A stretch of 64,000 nucleotides of DNA from Novosphingobium clariflavum (GCF_026420865.1 NZ_JAPCWC010000008.1:1-64000), one strand, 5' to 3'. Counted from the stretch's first letter, positions 7,313 through 14,920 are shown. Program-made: numbers and translations. Notes: generated from the sequence alone by a model not told the origin.

Positions 7313-7978
7313 ATGCTGAAATCTCGATCTGCGCTCTGCGGAGCTATAGGTTGCGCACTATTTTCAGTGGCTGTAACTGGCTGCAATTTTCTCGGCATGC
7401 CGGATGATCCTGCTGCGATTTGCTCAAATCCGCAGGTACTTCAAGACTTGGTAAAGCCGGGTCACGATCCAGAATTCAAACGCCCAGAGTTGGCGACCGC
7501 ATGGGCGGAGGCCACAGAACGGATTGGCGCGAATGGCTTATCCAATATTCTTCTGGAGAAGTTCGATCCCCAGACGAAACGGGCCGAATGCTCGGCGTCT
7601 GTGAACCTGGCTGGTATTCCTGAAGATACCGCCAGACTACTCTTAGCGAGCGACTTCGCGAACAACCCCGCAATTCAAGTTGGTTCGTTGAGCGGAAAGC
7701 TGGATATCCGTGTTCACTATTCGGTCGCCCCACTGGCCAATGGCAGCAGTGCACTGATCGGCTTCGATGACCCTGAAGGCATGGCGAAACTTGCGCTTGA
7801 TATGGCCATCCTGCTGGCTGGGCCGCTAAAGAAGCACGACTACCCTGAGCCGACTGATGGCGGGACCGAGGACACACCGACTGAGCCTGGATCGTTGTTA
7901 ACGACGCCCCTAAGCACAGACGAACCCACCTTGTATCATTCTCCGACCGACGGAATCACGGAGAGCCCGACAATATGA
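7313..7978 (+). CDS. Lipoprotein of unknown function (accessory gene)
   Basis: A 221-aa protein with a type II signal peptide ending in a V-T-G-C lipobox, so it is predicted to be lipidated and exported. The start at 7313 has a GGGGTGGGG purine run upstream; an ATG six codons earlier is the alternative. The mature part has no recognised domain and ends in a Thr/Pro/Asp/Glu-rich tail. Its lower GC content than the flanking phage genes and its position beside the repressor suggest a lysogenic-conversion gene. Confidence 0.7.
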   Translation: MLKSRSALCGAIGCALFSVAVTGCNFLGMPDDPAAICSNPQVLQDLVKPGHDPEFKRPELATAWAEATERIGANGLSNILLEKFDPQTKRAECSASVNLAGIPEDTARLLLASDFANNPAIQVGSLSGKLDIRVHYSVAPLANGSSALIGFDDPEGMAKLALDMAILLAGPLKKHDYPEPTDGGTEDTPTEPGSLLTTPLSTDEPTLYHSPTDGITESPTI

Positions 7979-8292
7979 ACCGATACAAAGGCGTAGAACT
8001 TTCTAGCCGCTACGAGCTCGAAGCCGAATTCGCCGAGATGATGCGAGTGGTCGATGCATTGAGCCCACTCCTGTTAAGCCGTGTCCAGCAAATCTGGTGC
8101 GACTCCAAGGCTGGTGCCTGCTACGCAGTCACGATGCGCGCCGGCCCATGGGACGATAGTTTCGCCACCGGAATCCACGCCGTATTCATGACCCAAGGCG
8201 GGCACAACGGCATCGCCATTCAAGGCGGACCGCGAGAGATTTTCATCGAGCCGGAATGGGAAGGTGACGAGTTGGACGACCCAGATCGGTAG
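7975..8292 (+). CDS. Hypothetical protein coupled to the lipoprotein gene
   Basis: A 105-aa acidic soluble protein. The ATG overlaps the lipoprotein stop by four bases (ATGA), so the pair forms an operon. It contains 'YELEAEFAEMMRVVDAL' and a C-terminal 'IFIEPEWEGDELDD'. No family is recognised; being paired with an exported lipoprotein it could be a cytoplasmic partner or immunity function (speculative). Confidence 0.65.
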   Translation: MNRYKGVELSSRYELEAEFAEMMRVVDALSPLLLSRVQQIWCDSKAGACYAVTMRAGPWDDSFATGIHAVFMTQGGHNGIAIQGGPREIFIEPEWEGDELDDPDR

Positions 8293-8302
8293 CACTATTT
8301 TC

Positions 8303-8342
8303 GTATAGTATGGGTTTACATCACCGTAAATCCATACTATAC
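8303..8342. promoter_or_regulatory. Palindromic operator overlapping the higBA promoter
   Basis: GTATAGTATGG at 8303-8313 is perfectly repeated in inverted form at 8332-8342. A sigma70-like promoter, TTTACA (8315-8320), 17 bases, TATACA (8338-8343), lies inside it. Antitoxin binding here would block the promoter, the standard autorepression of toxin-antitoxin operons. Confidence 0.75.
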
Positions 8343-8349
8343 ACTCCTC

Positions 8350-8631
8350 ATGGAAATCGAAACCGTCTCGCACAAGAACCTTCGCAAGTTTCTCGAGACC
8401 GGGAAGGCGAAGGGCCTGATCGAGCCGGAGCGGATCACCGACATGATCGCCTTCATCGTTGCGGCCGCCACTTTCAACGAACTGACTGTCCCGCCGAACT
8501 TTGGTTTCCATGCCCTGACCGGCGATCGCGCTGGCACTTTCGCCATGACCGTAACGCGGAATTGGCGCCTGACATTCACCAAGGTCGACGAGCAGACAAT
8601 CGCCGACCTCGATCTCGAGGACTATCACTGA
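8350..8631 (+). CDS. higB: HigB/RelE-family toxin
   Basis: A 93-aa RelE-superfamily toxin of the HigB type: N-terminal SHKNLRKFLETG, middle 'FHALTGDRAGTFAMTVTRNWRLTF' and C-terminal 'ADLDLEDYH'. HigB toxins cleave mRNA at the ribosome. The gene precedes its antitoxin, as is typical for higBA. The start lies only seven bases past the predicted -10 box, so the transcript may be leaderless. Confidence 0.93.
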   Translation: MEIETVSHKNLRKFLETGKAKGLIEPERITDMIAFIVAAATFNELTVPPNFGFHALTGDRAGTFAMTVTRNWRLTFTKVDEQTIADLDLEDYH

Positions 8632-8933
8632 TGGCGATCAAGGTTCACCACTCGATCTTCGTCCACCCGGGCCCCTGGCTTCGGCGCCAGTTCATCGAGC
8701 CGTATCACCTGACCGTCCAGGCAACGGCGACCGCGCTGGGCGTGACCCGCGTGGCAATGAGCAACCTGCTCAACGGCAAGGCCGCCCTCTCCGCCGAGAT
8801 GGCACTGCGTTTCGAAAAGGCATTCGGGATCTCGGCCGATACGCTGATGCGCATGCAAACCGCCTACGATCTTGCCCAGGTGCGAGAGCACGGGGACGAG
8901 CTCGTCGTCGAGCGCATTGCCAAGGCCGCCTGA
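8631..8933 (+). CDS. higA: HigA-family antitoxin
   Basis: A 100-aa XRE-type antitoxin: HPGPWLRRQFIEPYHLTVQATATALGV, then TRVAMSNLLNGKAALSAEMALRFEKAF, the canonical HigA signature. The ATG shares one base with the toxin stop (TGATG). It neutralises HigB and very likely binds the palindrome at 8303-8342. Confidence 0.93.
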   Translation: MAIKVHHSIFVHPGPWLRRQFIEPYHLTVQATATALGVTRVAMSNLLNGKAALSAEMALRFEKAFGISADTLMRMQTAYDLAQVREHGDELVVERIAKAA

Positions 8934-8945
8934 TACTGGTGAAAA

Positions 8946-9047
8946 GCGGGGGTACATCCCGGGGGTACCGGCCGTTTCCGGCTATCGCCGAAACCGCAGA
9001 ACCCTGCGGCTTTGAGCCTTAGGCACGGCGGACGGACTATCCGCCGT
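8946..9047. repeat. Copy 1 of a paired repeat (GGGGGTA doublet plus hairpin)
   Basis: A 25-base GCGGGGGTA...CGGGGGTACCG unit at 8946-8970 is followed about 55 bases later by a hairpin (ACGGCGGA/TCCGCCGT, 9025-9047). The same two-part arrangement recurs in the same orientation at 38861-38961. The middle parts differ. It may be an integrase/attachment relic or a regulatory element; the function is unknown. Confidence 0.55.
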
Positions 9048-9067
9048 TTCGGTCCTTGGGGCACGGT

Positions 9068-9664
9068 TCAGAGCGCCAGTTCAGTTACCCCAACTTCACA
9101 CACCGATTCTGGAAGACCAGGCTCGAAAGGCACAACCAAGGCGCCGTGCGCAGACTGATGTGCGAAGTCGATATCGACCGCGCAGGTCCAGGTGCTCATT
9201 CGGTCGGCACTTAATGCGAACCCACCGCCGGGGCTTATCAGGCGAAATCGCCCGTCTGCCTTCTGCACCAACGCATATCCATCGCCACCATAAGCATCAA
9301 CAACGGACGCGCGCCCCTCATTTGGGATATTCAGCACCCGAATGTTCTGCGAGGTTGCACTTACGCCTTCAATGATCAGCAGCGTCGTACTGCGCTCGGC
9401 TTGGAAAACTTGCTCGATCGAAATGTACGATGTGCTGTTACCCGGCTCACATTCGCTGCTGAGCGCGGGGATAGTTTTGCCCGCTAACTGATATTCGTAT
9501 CGCCCTTCGTCGGCACCATTCTCAGGCTCGCAACTAACAGATAATTGCCCCCTCACAGTGTGAGATGAACTGGATTGAGCATGCGCAGGGACCGAGGCGC
9601 TCACCACTACTTGCGCGCACACTGTGAGCAACGCAGCGAGCAGCTTGAAATGCGCAGCATTCAT
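9068..9664 (-). CDS. Secreted hypothetical protein
   Basis: A 198-aa protein with a clear signal peptide (KLLAALLTVCAQVVVSASVP, then AHA-Q cleavage). The ATG at 9664 has AGAGGAAAG upstream and fits the signal peptide; the frame is open further upstream without support. The mature part contains four cysteines that may form two disulfides and a beta-rich composition. No family is recognised. It lies downstream of a ribbon-helix-helix gene and is probably an accessory gene of the prophage. Confidence 0.7.
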   Translation of the reverse strand: MNAAHFKLLAALLTVCAQVVVSASVPAHAQSSSSHTVRGQLSVSCEPENGADEGRYEYQLAGKTIPALSSECEPGNSTSYISIEQVFQAERSTTLLIIEGVSATSQNIRVLNIPNEGRASVVDAYGGDGYALVQKADGRFRLISPGGGFALSADRMSTWTCAVDIDFAHQSAHGALVVPFEPGLPESVCEVGVTELAL

Positions 9665-9746
9665 GCAGTTTGGCTTTCCTCTGAGAACTGCGTCGAAGTC
9701 GAACTTTCCTGCGATTACTGGCGTGCGACGGGACTGAATGACGCCC

Positions 9747-9932
9747 TCAATCACTCGCCAACCCCTTTTCAACCAGTTCGCGGAGAGCGGCCGATCTCGG
9801 CTGGGATCGAAAAGCGGCATAGGCGTCTATTCGGGCCGTGAGGTCCGATGGTGAACGGAACGATAGCATGGGGTCGACGCCGGTTGCTGGGCGCCCCCTA
9901 TTTTTCGTATTACGTTTATTCGTTGACGCCAT
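9747..9932 (-). CDS. Ribbon-helix-helix DNA-binding protein
   Basis: A 61-aa protein resembling CopG/Arc-type ribbon-helix-helix proteins: 'RGRPATGVDPMLSFRSPSDLTARIDAYAA' followed by 'QPRSAALRELVEKGL'. The start codon lies in the spacer of an 18-bp perfect inverted repeat (9901-9954), which is probably its own operator. It precedes the secreted protein gene and could control it. Confidence 0.75.
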   Translation of the reverse strand: MASTNKRNTKNRGRPATGVDPMLSFRSPSDLTARIDAYAAFRSQPRSAALRELVEKGLASD

Positions 9933-9954
9933 AGATTAAACGTAATACGAAAAA
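9901..9954. promoter_or_regulatory. 18-bp perfect inverted repeat around the RHH gene start
   Basis: Positions 9901-9918 are exactly complementary to 9937-9954, with an 18-base spacer containing the RHH start codon. The left arm is coding (codons 5-11). The length and perfection far exceed chance. Autoregulatory operator or RNA hairpin are both possible. Confidence 0.7.
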
Positions 9955-9957
9955 TGC

Positions 9958-9993
9958 GGAGCGACGCAAGGGGCCTAATCCTTGCGCCGCTCC
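9958..9993 (+). promoter_or_regulatory. Hairpin in the leader of the 10024 gene
   Basis: GGAGCGACGCAAGG (9958-9971) pairs with 9980-9993 with one G-U, leaving an eight-base loop. It directly follows the 18-bp inverted repeat and precedes the start at 10024 by 30 bases. There is no U-run, so it could be a leader structure rather than a terminator. Confidence 0.45.
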
Positions 9994-10023
9994 TTACCAA
10001 CACCGATCAACTGGAGATCGAGC

Positions 10024-10443
10024 ATGGCTACCGCTGCCTCTACCATTCACGCCGTTTCCGCCAATGCCCAAACGTGGCTGCACCGTATACTTGCGCCATT
10101 CATCCACAGCGACACCCCGGCTGCACCCACATCAATCTCCACGACAATCGTCGACATGCGTCTGATTCTCCGGCGGATCGAGCATGCGCGCCGCGAGCAC
10201 CCGCGCTGGGATAGCCGTTACCTGGCTCAGACTGTGCGTCGGGCCGTAATCGCACCGCTTGAGGAGTTGGACCTGGCCGACAATCTTCACCGGCTGCGGC
10301 ACGGCGCTATCTTCGCGTTGGCACCGATCGCAGAGATTGGACGATCCCATGCGCGCGCTGCAGTCAATATCGAGCGAGAACTGGAAGAAGCTGCACAACT
10401 GGTGCGCGCTGCGATCGCCGACGCCGAAGCTTCGCGAGACTAG
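10024..10443 (+). CDS. Hypothetical helical protein
   Basis: A 139-aa protein; the start at 10024 has GGAG nine bases upstream. It is predicted largely helical, with 'IVDMRLILRRIEHARREHP', 'EELDLADNLHRLRHGAIFAL' and a long 'AAVNIERELEEAAQLVRAAIADAE' C-terminal helix. No family is recognised. Confidence 0.65.
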   Translation: MATAASTIHAVSANAQTWLHRILAPFIHSDTPAAPTSISTTIVDMRLILRRIEHARREHPRWDSRYLAQTVRRAVIAPLEELDLADNLHRLRHGAIFALAPIAEIGRSHARAAVNIERELEEAAQLVRAAIADAEASRD

Positions 10444-10519
10444 CCCCTGTAAATCCCCTGAATTCTTGCTATGTTCTGCTCTGCGGGGCCGGGGCAAACC
10501 ACGATGACAACAGGGAAAC

Positions 10520-10903
10520 ATGGCGCCGATGCGCGAGGTGGCAACTGACGCCTCGCTTCGGCTGAGGCCTGAGATGACGAGCCGGCGCCTGCTGGTGTTG
10601 GCTTTCGTCCGGAACTACATCGAACGATGGGGCGAAAGCCCCTCCTACGGCGAGATCGCGAACGGTCTGGCCATCAGCGCCACGCGGGCGCGGCAACTTG
10701 TGAAGGCGCTGGTCAAATCCGGCCAGCTGCTCCGCAAGGCCGGCCCGCGTGGCCTTTCCCTTCCGACGCAAGTTGAGGACGCAATCCGCCAACTGCGCGA
10801 ACTCGGCTGGCAGGTCGATGATGCGATTGGCCTTGCCCTGCCCCCCTGCGCAGATTCGTCTCTGCTCGCGCCACCAATGCTGGACTACCACCCTGATCCT
10901 TAG
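10520..10903 (+). CDS. LexA-type winged-helix protein lacking the peptidase domain
   Basis: A 127-aa protein. Residues 19-80 (SRRLLVLAFVRNYIERWG, SPSYGEIANGLAISATRARQ, LVKALVKSGQLLRKAGPRGL) match the LexA DNA-binding winged helix. The remaining 45 residues do not resemble an S24 peptidase and lack the Ser/Lys dyad context. It could compete with host LexA or regulate phage late genes (inference). Confidence 0.72.
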   Translation: MAPMREVATDASLRLRPEMTSRRLLVLAFVRNYIERWGESPSYGEIANGLAISATRARQLVKALVKSGQLLRKAGPRGLSLPTQVEDAIRQLRELGWQVDDAIGLALPPCADSSLLAPPMLDYHPDP

Positions 10904-10920
10904 GCGGAGACACAGGGTAA

Positions 10921-11556
10921 ATGGGGAAAGCAAAAACACGGCGCATACGTGAGCGGGCCAAAGAACCGGCGCACCTGCAATCCCCCGGTTACAGACGATG
11001 GGCAGAACGTCATCCGCGCCAGGCGCGCGCCGAGGAACAGCTTCAGCGCTACAACGCCTCGACGAAAAAGAACTGGGCGCACCAAACCAGCGGCACTCCG
11101 GAAACCCATGCAAAGGCCGCGGCAACGCGCCAAGGCGCCGTCGCCCGCCTGTTCGAAACCGGCGACATCGATGCATTCCAGCTGTCGGCCGCCGTTTCGA
11201 TCGCCGCGACGCACGCGCGGATAACTGGCGATGTCACCGTCAGCACTGTGAGCTTCGAAACGCGTGTTGACCAAAGCGGACGAGCAGATGCCGCCTTCTT
11301 CGAAAAACTCGGCACCGTAAGGGCCGAAGTTGCGTACACAAATTGGCGTCGAAGCATCGAGCACCAGGCACTGGTGTTCGCGATCCTCATCGATGACGTC
11401 GGGATCTCTATCGCGGCCAAGCGCTTCGGAATGCGCAATTCGCGGGCCAAGAGGATCCTGATCGACGCGCTCAACGCATGGGAGCGATTTTCGATCGAAG
11501 CCTGCAAGGCCATCGACAACGCAACCTTGGCCGCTGCCCAAGCGGGAATTCTCTAA
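10921..11556 (+). CDS. Hypothetical prophage protein, possible regulator
   Basis: A 211-aa protein with a basic N-terminus (KAKTRRIRERAKEPAHL), a central region and a C-terminal 'ILIDDVGISIAAKRFGMRNS' segment that resembles a sigma/antiterminator-like helix-turn-helix ('IAAKRFGMRNSRAKRILIDAL'). Position just before the late genes would suit a late activator, but this is inference only. Confidence 0.6.
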   Translation: MGKAKTRRIRERAKEPAHLQSPGYRRWAERHPRQARAEEQLQRYNASTKKNWAHQTSGTPETHAKAAATRQGAVARLFETGDIDAFQLSAAVSIAATHARITGDVTVSTVSFETRVDQSGRADAAFFEKLGTVRAEVAYTNWRRSIEHQALVFAILIDDVGISIAAKRFGMRNSRAKRILIDALNAWERFSIEACKAIDNATLAAAQAGIL

Positions 11557-11600
11557 CCTTCAGCCCGGCGTTGCCACATTGCGCGGGAGGCGCACTCACC

Positions 11601-12065
11601 ATGAAGTTTGCGAAATCCATTATGTCCGCGCTTGCCGTCGCGGTCCTTACTGTTCCACTTGCGGCATGTGACACGGATCGCTGCCAAACAGCCAGCAACC
11701 CCGCAGAATGCCGGCAGTGGAGCGACGCCGGCGGAGACATCGACGATTACTTGATCGGTGGCATGGCCGGCTACGCTATCGGCCGCATCACATCTGGCGG
11801 CCAACAGCAGACGTATCTGTATCGTGATCCGGGGTATCATGGCACCTACCGCCCGATGCATTCGCCGATCGGCGGACGCGATCTGCAGATCAGGCGCCTG
11901 GAGAGCAAGGTGCGAGCGCAACGGGCTGAACTGACCCGCCAACAGGCGGCCAACGCCGCAAAAAAGCGCGAGATCAACAATCTTCGGTCCGCGAAGGCAT
12001 CGAGTTGGAGATTCAAGCCTAGCCGGTCTTCCCCCTCCTCCCGATCATCGTTCCGGAAAAAATAG
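11601..12065 (+). CDS. Lipoprotein of unknown function
   Basis: A 154-aa protein with a lipoprotein signal peptide ending in L-A-A-C, a Gly-rich 'GGMAGYAIGRITSGG' segment, a coiled-coil stretch (RRLESKVRAQRAELTRQQ) and a Ser/Arg/Lys-rich tail. GGGAGG precedes the ATG. The glycine-zipper-like segment suggests outer-membrane association. It is an accessory gene of the prophage. Confidence 0.7.
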   Translation: MKFAKSIMSALAVAVLTVPLAACDTDRCQTASNPAECRQWSDAGGDIDDYLIGGMAGYAIGRITSGGQQQTYLYRDPGYHGTYRPMHSPIGGRDLQIRRLESKVRAQRAELTRQQAANAAKKREINNLRSAKASSWRFKPSRSSPSSRSSFRKK

Positions 12066-12168
12066 GCCCCTGCGCAAAAACGACCCTGCCATTTCGTCAC
12101 CTGAAGCGGCAAATCCGACCCCGCGATAGCTGCGTCCATCCTCGGTGGGCGGCAGTCTGAAGCCCGAG

Positions 12169-12202
12169 AAAGCCCGTCGACCATCTGGTTGGCGGGCTTT
12201 TT
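12169..12202 (+). terminator. Rho-independent-like terminator
   Basis: AAAGCCCG (12169-12176) pairs with CGGGCTTT (12193-12200), followed by further Ts. It separates the lipoprotein gene from the late region. The 16-base loop is larger than usual. Confidence 0.5.
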
Positions 12203-12221
12203 GCGTCAACAGGGGAAGTAC

Positions 12222-12521
12222 ATGACGAAGAAGGCCCATATCCTCGACAAGCGTGCGAGGCAGCGTGCCTCCGTCGGCTTCTCGCCGGTCCCGAACGTGC
12301 GCGTCGCGCAGGCCCTGCAGATCGCCTACCTGGAGCAGATCAAACTGGGCCTGACGCCGACCCAGGCGATGGAAGAAGCAGAGCGCGCCGTTGCGCGCCA
12401 ACTGCCGCCAGTGCCGTTCGGGCGCCGCAGCTATCGCCTTCCCAAGCCTTCCCGCAGCGATGATCCGGCCTATCGCAAGCCGATCCGCGTCAAGCGTCAC
12501 CTGTCGTGCTCCGCCGCGTAG
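12222..12521 (+). CDS. Hypothetical prophage protein
   Basis: A 99-aa basic protein; the ATG at 12222 has GGGGAAG upstream. It contains 'VRVAQALQIAYLEQIKLGLT' and 'TQAMEEAERAVARQL' helices and a basic C-terminus. It is the first gene of the long rightward late cluster. No family is recognised. Confidence 0.65.
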   Translation: MTKKAHILDKRARQRASVGFSPVPNVRVAQALQIAYLEQIKLGLTPTQAMEEAERAVARQLPPVPFGRRSYRLPKPSRSDDPAYRKPIRVKRHLSCSAA

Positions 12522-12703
12522 ACGCCCGGCCGAGCCTTGCGGCTCAGCTAGATGAGCAGCGCTGCCAGCTCGACGAGATCCTTTCGGAGCTTCAACTGGG
12601 CGTACGCAGCGCTGGCCATTACGACGCGCTCGAGGAGCGCGCCAGTTCAGTAGCACGCGGCATCACCGCGGCATTTCGAAGCAATCGGAGTTCTCCGACA
12701 TGA
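12506..12703 (+). CDS. Small hypothetical protein
   Basis: A 65-aa frame from a GTG that overlaps the previous gene by 16 bases. The middle is helical (LAAQLDEQRCQLDEILSELQ). Its stop overlaps the next start (ATGA). The overlaps at both ends support it. Confidence 0.5.
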   Translation: MLRRVDARPSLAAQLDEQRCQLDEILSELQLGVRSAGHYDALEERASSVARGITAAFRSNRSSPT

Positions 12704-12885
12704 TCGACCTTCAACGCGCCGCGCTGCTTGCCAAAGGCGATGACAAATTCGCCGTCACCGTATCCCGCAGCTGGCTACGGGAAGTTGTTGCCGAGCTTGC
12801 TGCGAGCCGCGCTGATGCAGCGCGCCGGCAGCCGATCGTGCCTCACCTCGATGTTGTCCCGCTCGCCGCAGCCCTCACCCAGTAG
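12700..12885 (+). CDS. Small hypothetical protein
   Basis: A 61-aa frame starting at ATG 12700, overlapping the previous stop by four bases. It contains 'FAVTVSRSWLREVVAELAAS', likely one helix pair. Translational coupling is the main support. Confidence 0.5.
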   Translation: MIDLQRAALLAKGDDKFAVTVSRSWLREVVAELAASRADAARRQPIVPHLDVVPLAAALTQ

Positions 12886-12887
12886 TC

Positions 12888-13190
12888 GTGTCGGCCGTCC
12901 TTTCGTATGTGACCGATCTGGCCGGCCCTGCCGGCAACGTCACGTTCCATCGTGAGCGCCAATGGGGACACGGCACCTTCAGGGGACATCGGCACACAAT
13001 AGCGCTGGAGTTTGTCGGGGGTGCAAAAGTTACCGCCGCCGAAGCGTTCATCGTGGCGTTCCCCGCCCATGAGTTTGGCCTCGCCGACGTACTCGTTGCC
13101 GAAGCGGCAGTCGTTCATGTCGATCGTGACCTTCGGCCGGCGCCCAGCACTCTCGTCACGATCTGCATTCTCACGCTTGAGACTGCCTGA
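12888..13190 (+). CDS. Hypothetical prophage protein
   Basis: A 100-aa protein from a GTG two bases after the previous stop. The pattern 'HTIALEFVGGAKVTAAEAFIVAFPAHEFGLADVLVAEAAV' alternates strands and a helix, like small conserved proteins of Mu-like sphingomonad phages. The opposite strand is also open (12843-13244), but operon orientation favours this frame. Confidence 0.55.
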   Translation: MSAVLSYVTDLAGPAGNVTFHRERQWGHGTFRGHRHTIALEFVGGAKVTAAEAFIVAFPAHEFGLADVLVAEAAVVHVDRDLRPAPSTLVTICILTLETA

Positions 13191-13223
13191 ATTCCGCCGC
13201 CCACAATTTCGAGGAACCCGCAC

Positions 13224-13868
13224 GTGAGCGACCAGGACAAGCAATTACCCGGCCGCCGATCCATCGACGGCCATACCTACTTTGTCGCTGGCGACGGCTC
13301 CCTCATCCCGGAGGGTACCGTCAAGACGGCTGACAAACTGCAAGACGAGATCGTTCGACGGATCATCGGTGGCGCGCTGCCGCTCTCGACGTTGGTATCC
13401 GACTTCCGCCAGAAGACGCTGGACGAGGTCGACGAGTTCGTTGTTCTTCTCGAACAGGAATACGGCGCACGCCGCGGTGGGTCGAAGGGCAACCTGACCT
13501 TCACCAGCTTCGATGGCCTCCTGAAAATCTGCGTGCAGGTGAGCGAGAACGTCGTGTTCGGACCGGAACTGCAGGTCGCCAAGGGCTTGGTCGATCAATG
13601 CCTTCGCGAATGGTCCGCCGGCAGCCGTGATGAGATCCGCGCGATCATCAACCGCGCATTCGATGTCGACAACCAGGGCCGGATCAACCGCAACGATCTC
13701 TTCAGCCTGCTTCGGCTCGAAATCGAAGATGCCCGCTGGCAGGACGCCATGCGCGCCATCCGTGACAGCATCCGCGTGGTTGGCTCCAAGCGCTACGTTC
13801 GGATGTATCAGCGTACCGACCCGAAAGCAGGCTGGTCCGCGATCTCGATCGACGTTGCCGCGGGATAG
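13224..13868 (+). CDS. DUF3164-family phage protein
   Basis: A 214-aa protein from GTG, matching DUF3164: 'DGHTYFVAGDGSLIPEGTVKTADKLQDEIVRRII', 'SFDGLLKICVQVSENVVFGPELQVAKGLVDQCLREW', a 'DVDNQGRINRNDLFSLLRLEI' segment and a C-terminal 'VVGSKRYVRMYQRT'. The family occurs in Mu-like phages, where the gene lies in the early region; its biochemical role is not established. Confidence 0.85.
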   Translation: MSDQDKQLPGRRSIDGHTYFVAGDGSLIPEGTVKTADKLQDEIVRRIIGGALPLSTLVSDFRQKTLDEVDEFVVLLEQEYGARRGGSKGNLTFTSFDGLLKICVQVSENVVFGPELQVAKGLVDQCLREWSAGSRDEIRAIINRAFDVDNQGRINRNDLFSLLRLEIEDARWQDAMRAIRDSIRVVGSKRYVRMYQRTDPKAGWSAISIDVAAG

Positions 13869-13877
13869 GAAGACCGG

Positions 13878-14540
13878 ATGACCGTCATCCGTGCTGATTT
13901 CGATCTGTCCGTGCTGCAGCGCGCCGCTCGCGCATTCGGCACCGAGCAGATGCCTTTCGCCGAGGCGCTCGCGCTGACGCGGCTCGCCAAGGGTGTTTCG
14001 GCAGAGGAAAGCCGGGCTGTCGTCGACACATTCGACAATCCGACGCCCTTCACCCAGAAGGCGTTTACCGTCCGCGCAGCGACCAAGGCAGTGCCCATCG
14101 CCTATGTCAGCGCCAAGGACATAGCAGCACAGTACCTCGCGCCCTATGTCTTCGGCGGCGAACGCTCCCTCGGGGCAAAGCGCACTATGCTCGTTCCCAA
14201 GGCGTCCGGCACGAACCAATACGGGAACCTGCCGCGCAACAAGCTCAAGACCCTCAAGGGCAAGCCTAACGTGTTCGTAGGTACGGTCGCGACGAAAGGC
14301 GGGCAGCAGATCGCCGGCGTGTGGCAACGTCCCAGCGCCAGCGCCGGCCGGGGTAAACGGAACTCTGGGCGCGCTGCCCAGTCCGGACTGAAGCTGCTCA
14401 TCCGCTTCAGCGACACGACTGAGGCTCCCAAGCACCTTCCATTCTTTGAGCGCGCCAGGGCGTATGTGGCACGGCACGCTGCCGACGAGTTCCGCGCGGC
14501 CCTCCGACAAGCGCTCGCATCATCTCGGAGACGTTCATGA
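13878..14540 (+). CDS. Putative minor tail protein Z-like structural protein
   Basis: A 220-aa protein. The N-terminus (FDLSVLQRAARAFG...ALALTRLAKG), a central 'FTQKAFTVRAATKAVPIAYV' and a C-terminal 'LPFFERARAYVARHAADEFRAAL' resemble prophage minor-tail-Z-type proteins. The placement before the terminase genes is unusual for that family. The assignment is tentative. Confidence 0.55.
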   Translation: MTVIRADFDLSVLQRAARAFGTEQMPFAEALALTRLAKGVSAEESRAVVDTFDNPTPFTQKAFTVRAATKAVPIAYVSAKDIAAQYLAPYVFGGERSLGAKRTMLVPKASGTNQYGNLPRNKLKTLKGKPNVFVGTVATKGGQQIAGVWQRPSASAGRGKRNSGRAAQSGLKLLIRFSDTTEAPKHLPFFERARAYVARHAADEFRAALRQALASSRRRS

Positions 14541-14722
14541 TCCCTTGGTTTATCGTCAACCTCATCGGAAGTGTTGCCAATCTGTTCGGTTACAACGTGT
14601 ATTGCCGGGCAACGGGCAACAGCTGGCAGTGGGGAGCCGATCGCGTCTACTTCTTGAAGCGCGAGCCTGGCGAACCACGCCCCTCCTTGATGCCCAGGTC
14701 CGACAAGGGACGGTCCCGATGA
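14537..14722 (+). CDS. Small membrane-associated protein
   Basis: A 61-aa protein; the ATG overlaps the preceding stop (ATGA). The N-terminal 20 residues (IPWFIVNLIGSVANLFGY) are hydrophobic and may insert in the membrane; the C-terminus is basic. Unknown function. Confidence 0.55.
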   Translation: MIPWFIVNLIGSVANLFGYNVYCRATGNSWQWGADRVYFLKREPGEPRPSLMPRSDKGRSR

Positions 14723-14799
14723 TCCATCGCCTCCCTCCATGGCTCGTGGCCCTTCTCGACCTGCTCGCACTGGTCTGGGCCCTGAAGGCCGCGGGCTGA
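14719..14799 (+). CDS. 26-residue hydrophobic peptide
   Basis: A short frame whose ATG overlaps the previous stop (ATGA). The peptide is almost a single transmembrane helix (LPPWLVALLDLLALVWAL). Coupled to another membrane-like small gene, it may be a genuine microprotein. Support is positional only. Confidence 0.4.
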   Translation: MIHRLPPWLVALLDLLALVWALKAAG

Positions 14800-14920
14800 C
14801 ACCCCCGACCATGCCCAGCCCTTCGGGACCATCCCCATGCCTTTTGGGTCCCTCCCGGGGGTCTGACTACGTGGGTATTGCGCGACCGCGTTGTGTGCCC
14901 AGCTACGGGTTCAAAAAGTT

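Noticed and set aside
12843..13244. Open frame on the minus strand opposite 12888-13190
   Set aside because: The plus-strand frame continues the operon direction and spacing and has a globular pattern; the minus frame starts inside a neighbouring gene and lacks a ribosome site.
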